This document shows positions 59,767 to 64,000 of a stretch of 64,000 nucleotides of DNA, piece after piece; positions within the stretch are counted from its first letter, which is position 1; each line of letters starts with the position of its first letter. This stretch comes from an uncultured Nitrospira sp. (GTDB taxonomy: Bacteria; Nitrospirota; Nitrospiria; Nitrospirales; UBA8639), in assembly GCA_902500695.1 (NCBI GenBank), contig CABVRQ010000004.1, forward strand, positions 23,683 to 87,682, given 5' to 3'. Below the pieces are notes generated by a model. It did not search any database. It was not told the origin of the DNA and was given only the letters and a program-made list of their open reading frames with translations. The position numbers and the translations under genes are program-made.

Positions 59767-62700
59767 GTGTTTGATTCCGTTTTATATCGTCCCATCCCGA
59801 GGAGAGGAATCCCTGCCTATCCCAGCTTCTTTCTCCTCTCTTTCTTGGTATTCCCGTTGATCACATTGTTCCTCCCGGTACAGGCGCAGGCAGATCCACG
59901 AAGCAATACGGTCAACGGAAAAAATCCTGCCCAATATATAGCCGAGACTCAGGGAAACGCCTGGGCTGTCATCATAGGAATTGATAAATATCTGAATCTC
60001 GCCGATCTGGCCTATGCGGTCGATGATGCAAAATCCGTGGCCGGTATGCTCAAGGGGCAGGGATTTAAGGTCACATCACTTTACAACACCCAAGCCACCA
60101 GAACGGCGATTCTGCGCGAGTTGCGCCAGAATCTTCTGACCCGAGTACAAAAAGATGATCGGGTGATAATTTTTTTTGCGGGTCATATTGGAGAAACTCC
60201 AGGTAAGGGGAACCAACAACCCGTGGGCTATATGATGCCCGTCGATACCGAACCTGGCCTTCTTCCAGACACCGCAATCAGCGTGGAGATTCTTCGTGAA
60301 CTTTCTGAGGCCCTTCCGGCAAAACAGGTCCTATTTCTCATTGATATTTGTTATGGAGGCATTGCCGGTCGCAGTCAGCGTTCGTTTCCCCCAATGACCG
60401 GTAATTATTTGGAGATGATTACCAGTGAACCTGCCCGCCAATTGATAACCGCAGGAGGAACCGGGCAACAAGCCTTAGCCGGACCAAAGTGGAAACATAG
60501 CGTGTTTACCTATTATCTTCTGGAAGGCATTGGGAAAGGCCGTGGTGATCTGAACGGCGATGGCATCATTCCCACATCCGAACTCTTCACCTTTCTCGAT
60601 GAGCACGTGCAATCGGCAGCTCTCACCCATAAACATGTACAAAGACCAGAAATGTGGGGGTTAAGTCCGGATAAGGGAGAATTTGTGTTTATTCCGGAAA
60701 AAAAATCTTCCGGGCCTCAAATTGCGAACAACCCAAATCGCCAAGGAGGTACAAGCAATGCTGTCCCCGGAACGGTCGAGACAATTGTCGGCATTCTAAA
60801 GAGTTTTGGAAATCCCTTGGATGTCTTCAATAACAAGGTACCATCTGGAAAGAGTGAGCAAGCTCAAAAGCAAAAATCCTTGGCAGAAGAGGCTGCCACG
60901 CTAAAGGCAGAGCGGGAAAAGTTTGAACTACAGGCTCTCCAAACGTTGAAGGAACAGCGACAACGGGAGAAAGATCTTCAAGCGCAACTGGCCGAAGCCC
61001 AACGAGTGGCCGCGGAAGAAGAGCGCCGGCGCCTCGCTGCTGAACAGGCCCGCCAGGAACAAGCGGCCCTGTTAGCTCAAGAACAAGCCGCGTTAAAAGC
61101 CGAACAAGCCAGGGTTGCTGCAGAAGAAGAGCAACGAAGGAAAACCTTGGCGGAACAAGAACAAACTCGTCTGGCCCAACTGGCCGAAGCCCAACGACTG
61201 GCAGCCGAGGAAGAGCGGCGGCGGGTGGCAGCCGAACAGGCCCGCCAGGAACAAGAGACCTTTTTAGCTCAACAAGAAGCCGCGTTAGAAGCCCAACAAG
61301 CCAGGATGGCTGCGGAAGAAGAACAACGCCAACTGGCCTTAACGCAACTCGCCGAAGCCAAACGGGTGGCCGCGGAGGAAGAACGGCGACGGGTGGCGGC
61401 TGAAAAGGCCCGTCACGAACAAGCAATCCTCTTAGCTCAACAACAGGCCGCGTTAGAAGCCCAACAAGCCAAGCTCGCGGCTGAGGAGGAGCGGCGCAAA
61501 CAACTCTTGGCACAACAAGAACGAGAGCTTCAAACTCAACTGGCCATAGCCCAGCGAATGGTTGCCGAAGAGGAACGACGGCGAGCGGAAGCCGAACAGG
61601 TTAGACTGGCCGAGGAGGAAGAACGACAAAAAAAAGCTTTGGCGCAACGAGAACTCACACGTCAAGCTCAACTGGCTGAGGCCCGTCGAATGGCCGAGGA
61701 ACAGGCCAGAGTTGAGGCCGAGGAACAGAGGCGCAAAGAGGCGTTGGCCCAACGAGAACTCACGCGTCAAATGCAACTAGCTGAAGCCCGACGAATGGCC
61801 GAGGAACAGCGACGCCAAGAAGCCTTGGCCAAACAGGAACAAACACGCCAGGCCCAACTGGCCGAAGCCCAACGAGTGGCGGCCGAGGAACAGGAACGCA
61901 AGGAAGCTTTGGCCAGGCAGGAACAAACACGCCAGGCTCAATTGGCCGAAGCCCAACGAATGGCGGCAGAACAGGCTCGACTGAAGGAAGAGGCCGCATT
62001 GAAAGCCGAACAGGCCCGACTTGCCACCGAAGAGCAACAACGCAGACAAGCCGCGGAAGCACGTCGACTGGCAGACCTGGAAGAAGAGCGGGAACGAGTC
62101 GCTCGCTTGAAGGAAGAGGCCGCCCTGAATGCCAGAAAGGCCCGAATCGCGGCTGAAGAGCAACAACGCCAGGAAGCCGCAGAAGCGCGTCGACTGGCAG
62201 ACCTGGAAGAAGAGCGACGACGAGTCGCCGCAGAAAAGGAACGCAAGGAACTAGAGGCCAAAGTTGCACAACCACAGATTGTCCCAAATGGTGGAAATAA
62301 ACAGGCAGCGACTCCTCCTCAAAGGTCGTCATCACCTGGTACCGTTTCCGCTTTCACTCCTCCCCCCCCCACTCCCCCTGTGGTTGATCCACCCTCGAAT
62401 GAGAGTTCCGGGTTTTTCGGATTTTTTGAGAATATGTTCAACAAGGACACTGGCTCACCGCCAGCGACCAGCGATCAACCGGTCGGATCTCAACCGGAGG
62501 CTGTTCTTGAAGCACGGCTACATCCACAGAATTTACCGGGTGCCGTTCAGTCCGCCCTGTCAGGCAAGGATAGCGTCCCCATGATCTTGATTCCCGCAGG
62601 AGAATTTAGGATGGGAAGTACTGATGACCAGATTTCTGGCTTTTTGAAGGATTTTGAAGGAGTCCGGTTCAATGCCTTTCAATCAGAAATTCCTCAACGT

Positions 62701-63357
62701 CAGGTGAGCCTCAATGCCTATTATATTGATCAATATGAGGTCAGTTATCGCCGCTATCGTGAATTCCTTGAATCCACAGGTCGGGACGCCCCCGCATTCT
62801 GGGAGAATGAACGATTTCACCAACCAGACCATCCGGTCCTCGGAGTGACCTGGTATGATGCGACGGCCTATTGCACCTGGTCTGGCAAACGCCTTCCCAC
62901 CGAGGCCGAATGGGAGCAGGCTGCCAGGGGACCTCAAGGCTATGTCTACCCTTGGGGAAATACGTGGGATTCTCAACGAACTAACACAGCGAGTTATTGG
63001 GCAGGGAAACCATTTTTATCCATTGCGAAATGGGCTGAATGGATGCAAACGGCTTTGGATCAAGGAAAAGCCGGCCCGTTAGAAGCTGGAACATTCTCGA
63101 ATGGAGTCAGCCCATTTGGGGTGCATGACATGGCTGGAAATGTATCCGAGTGGGTCTTCGATTGGTATTCACCCTATGAGAGCCAACCGACGCTCATCCA
63201 GAATCCCAGCGGGCCGGACTCCGGGACCATGAAAGTACATCGTGGAGGATCTTGGAGTGTGAGTTCGATTTTTGCCCGGTCAACCTATCGAGCGCGAGAG
63301 AATCCTGAAAAGAAAAGTCCATACATTGGCATGCGGTGCGCCAAGTCCTATCAGTAA
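59767..63357 (+). CDS. Exported caspase-like protease with long coiled coil and C-terminal FGE-sulfatase domain
   Basis: The GTG at 59767 follows AGGAG by nine bases and puts a signal peptide right at the N-terminus (ending in PVQAQA); an in-frame TTG at 59668 is possible. The 1196-aa protein has a peptidase C14 caspase domain with the dyad His140 (FFAGHIGE) and Cys195 (IDICYGG). A 470-residue Glu/Ala/Gln/Arg coiled coil of near-repeating segments follows (about residues 360-830). After a Pro-rich linker comes an FGE/SUMF1-like domain (MILIPAGEFRMGS, RLPTEAEWEQAARG, DMAGNVSEWVFDW, HRGGSW). Bacterial caspases cleave after Arg or Lys; target unknown. Confidence 0.88.
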   Translation: MFDSVLYRPIPRRGIPAYPSFFLLSFLVFPLITLFLPVQAQADPRSNTVNGKNPAQYIAETQGNAWAVIIGIDKYLNLADLAYAVDDAKSVAGMLKGQGFKVTSLYNTQATRTAILRELRQNLLTRVQKDDRVIIFFAGHIGETPGKGNQQPVGYMMPVDTEPGLLPDTAISVEILRELSEALPAKQVLFLIDICYGGIAGRSQRSFPPMTGNYLEMITSEPARQLITAGGTGQQALAGPKWKHSVFTYYLLEGIGKGRGDLNGDGIIPTSELFTFLDEHVQSAALTHKHVQRPEMWGLSPDKGEFVFIPEKKSSGPQIANNPNRQGGTSNAVPGTVETIVGILKSFGNPLDVFNNKVPSGKSEQAQKQKSLAEEAATLKAEREKFELQALQTLKEQRQREKDLQAQLAEAQRVAAEEERRRLAAEQARQEQAALLAQEQAALKAEQARVAAEEEQRRKTLAEQEQTRLAQLAEAQRLAAEEERRRVAAEQARQEQETFLAQQEAALEAQQARMAAEEEQRQLALTQLAEAKRVAAEEERRRVAAEKARHEQAILLAQQQAALEAQQAKLAAEEERRKQLLAQQERELQTQLAIAQRMVAEEERRRAEAEQVRLAEEEERQKKALAQRELTRQAQLAEARRMAEEQARVEAEEQRRKEALAQRELTRQMQLAEARRMAEEQRRQEALAKQEQTRQAQLAEAQRVAAEEQERKEALARQEQTRQAQLAEAQRMAAEQARLKEEAALKAEQARLATEEQQRRQAAEARRLADLEEERERVARLKEEAALNARKARIAAEEQQRQEAAEARRLADLEEERRRVAAEKERKELEAKVAQPQIVPNGGNKQAATPPQRSSSPGTVSAFTPPPPTPPVVDPPSNESSGFFGFFENMFNKDTGSPPATSDQPVGSQPEAVLEARLHPQNLPGAVQSALSGKDSVPMILIPAGEFRMGSTDDQISGFLKDFEGVRFNAFQSEIPQRQVSLNAYYIDQYEVSYRRYREFLESTGRDAPAFWENERFHQPDHPVLGVTWYDATAYCTWSGKRLPTEAEWEQAARGPQGYVYPWGNTWDSQRTNTASYWAGKPFLSIAKWAEWMQTALDQGKAGPLEAGTFSNGVSPFGVHDMAGNVSEWVFDWYSPYESQPTLIQNPSGPDSGTMKVHRGGSWSVSSIFARSTYRARENPEKKSPYIGMRCAKSYQ
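60840..62260 (+). repeat. Degenerate tandem repeats encoding the Ala/Glu/Arg/Gln coiled coil
   Basis: Related modules recur with small changes. Examples are the motifs QLAEAQRVAAEEERRR and AEQARQEQ in several copies in the first half, and ALAQRELTRQ or ALAKQEQTRQAQLAEA in the second half. The DNA repeats visibly (CTGGCCGAAGCCCAACGA occurs many times), so the coiled coil probably grew by internal duplication. Confidence 0.8.
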
Positions 63358-63455
63358 TTTTTCCCATCCACTCTTTGGTCCTACTCAATAGTCCATACCC
63401 GAATGGCTTCTTGCCTTGTTTCGAGCTAAGGCCCTCCACTACGGAAATATATGAG

Positions 63456-64000
63456 CTACTGAATCTCCCAATCTGAGGAAGTCGATCCCGGGAAGCCCAC
63501 GGCGGAAATCGTCAGCCCGTTCATCAGCCACACCGCTACCGTTCCACTCGTGCTATTGCGCCAAATCACATCCGCTTTGCCATCCCCGTTTACATCCCGC
63601 GCATCTGCCATATGCCAAACGGCAGGCACCCCGCCAGGAAAACCGGAAGCAGCAATAGCGGTCCCATTCATCAACCAGATCGCGGTACTACCATCAGACG
63701 TGTTGCGCCAAACCAGGTCCGCTTTGCTATCGCCGTTCACATCGCCCACCCCCGTAATTTGAAAAGCTGTTGACGCACTTCCGGGAAAGCCTACGGCCGT
63801 CACCGATAATCCGTTCATCAGCCATATGGCCACACCCCCACTGGTGCCATTCCTCCAAATGAGATCGGCCCTATTATCCCCATTCACATCCCCAACACCG
63901 GCGATTTGCCATGGCTCCGGCACCCCGCCAGGAAAACCGGAAGCGGCAATAGCGGTCCCATTCATCAACCAGATCGCCGTACTGCCGTCAGTCGTGTTGC
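63456..64000 (-). CDS. FG-GAP/VCBS-like tandem-repeat protein, 5' end outside the window
   Basis: The minus-strand frame is open to the window edge, so only the C-terminal part of at least 180 residues is seen. It consists of alternating repeats of about 49 residues, each with a calcium-loop-like DVNGDxxADLIWRN, then WLMNG and GFPG. The two alternating types give a 98-residue (294-bp) higher-order period; bases 63631 onward and 63925 onward are nearly identical. Such repeats form beta-propeller blades in secreted or surface proteins. The protein ends soon after the last repeat (WEIQ). Confidence 0.8.
   Translation of the reverse strand, partial: NTTDGSTAIWLMNGTAIAASGFPGGVPEPWQIAGVGDVNGDNRADLIWRNGTSGGVAIWLMNGLSVTAVGFPGSASTAFQITGVGDVNGDSKADLVWRNTSDGSTAIWLMNGTAIAASGFPGGVPAVWHMADARDVNGDGKADVIWRNSTSGTVAVWLMNGLTISAVGFPGSTSSDWEIQ

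Noticed and set aside
60827..62335. Long minus-strand open frames of 129-228 codons
   Set aside because: They are antisense shadows of the repetitive coiled-coil coding region; composition is Leu/Pro/Arg-biased and there are no ribosome binding sites.

Overview
This 64 kb window looks like a chromosomal segment of a Gram-negative, free-living bacterium with roughly balanced GC. It carries lipoproteins, an RlpA/SPOR protein, an outer-membrane channel, periplasmic HtrA and Tat export. The closest fit I can suggest is Nitrospirota (Nitrospira-like): Tat plus molybdenum-cofactor genes, a multihaem NapC/NirT-type cytochrome, a cupredoxin and a giant multicopper oxidase. That assignment is inference from gene content. 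No rRNA is present to settle it.

Layout. 1-8.1 kb holds a cysteine-rich gene fragment, queG overlapping convergent mutS2, two unknown proteins, an RlpA lipoprotein and a CorC/CNNM membrane protein. 8.2-13.2 kb (minus) holds ligA, an unknown 631-aa protein and a MoxR-like AAA ATPase. 13.4-21.3 kb holds a LysM lipoprotein with its own terminator, then a complete seven-gene tryptophan operon in the order trpE-G-D-C-F-B-A. 21.4-25.5 kb holds an amidase with an SH3 domain, small unknowns, a YfcE-type phosphoesterase and a membrane protein with a Cys-rich tail. 25.5-30.7 kb is one giant multicopper oxidase of the MofA/MnxG type. 31.1-32.7 kb is zwf.

32.8-36.7 kb is a damaged minus-strand operon: a cupredoxin, a Rieske/flavodoxin-fold fusion, and an NmrA-like gene broken by a precisely delimited IS3-family element plus two nonsense codons and a frameshift. 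36.8-45.0 kb holds a CPA2 antiporter, a TauE-like protein, a methyltransferase, an NFACT/RqcH protein and secreted unknowns. 45.7-52.5 kb (minus) is a long run, tatC-mog-mrp-moeA-mobB-hexahaem cytochrome-ABC ATPase-ABC permease, which reads as a maturation and electron-transfer locus for an exported molybdoenzyme. 52.5-54.1 kb is htrA with a Pro/Gly tandem repeat. 54.5-64 kb holds an orphan flagellar-rod-like protein, an MDR dehydrogenase, tRNA-Thr(UGU), a membrane-anchored FGE-domain protein, an outer-membrane channel, a 1.2-kaa caspase/coiled-coil/FGE protein, and the end of a protein with FG-GAP-like tandem repeats that runs off the window.

The most unusual items are the giant oxidase with copper motifs in permuted order, the caspase-FGE protein, the Rieske-flavodoxin fusion operon and the Tat/Moco/multihaem operon. 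I saw no CRISPR array, prophage or rRNA.
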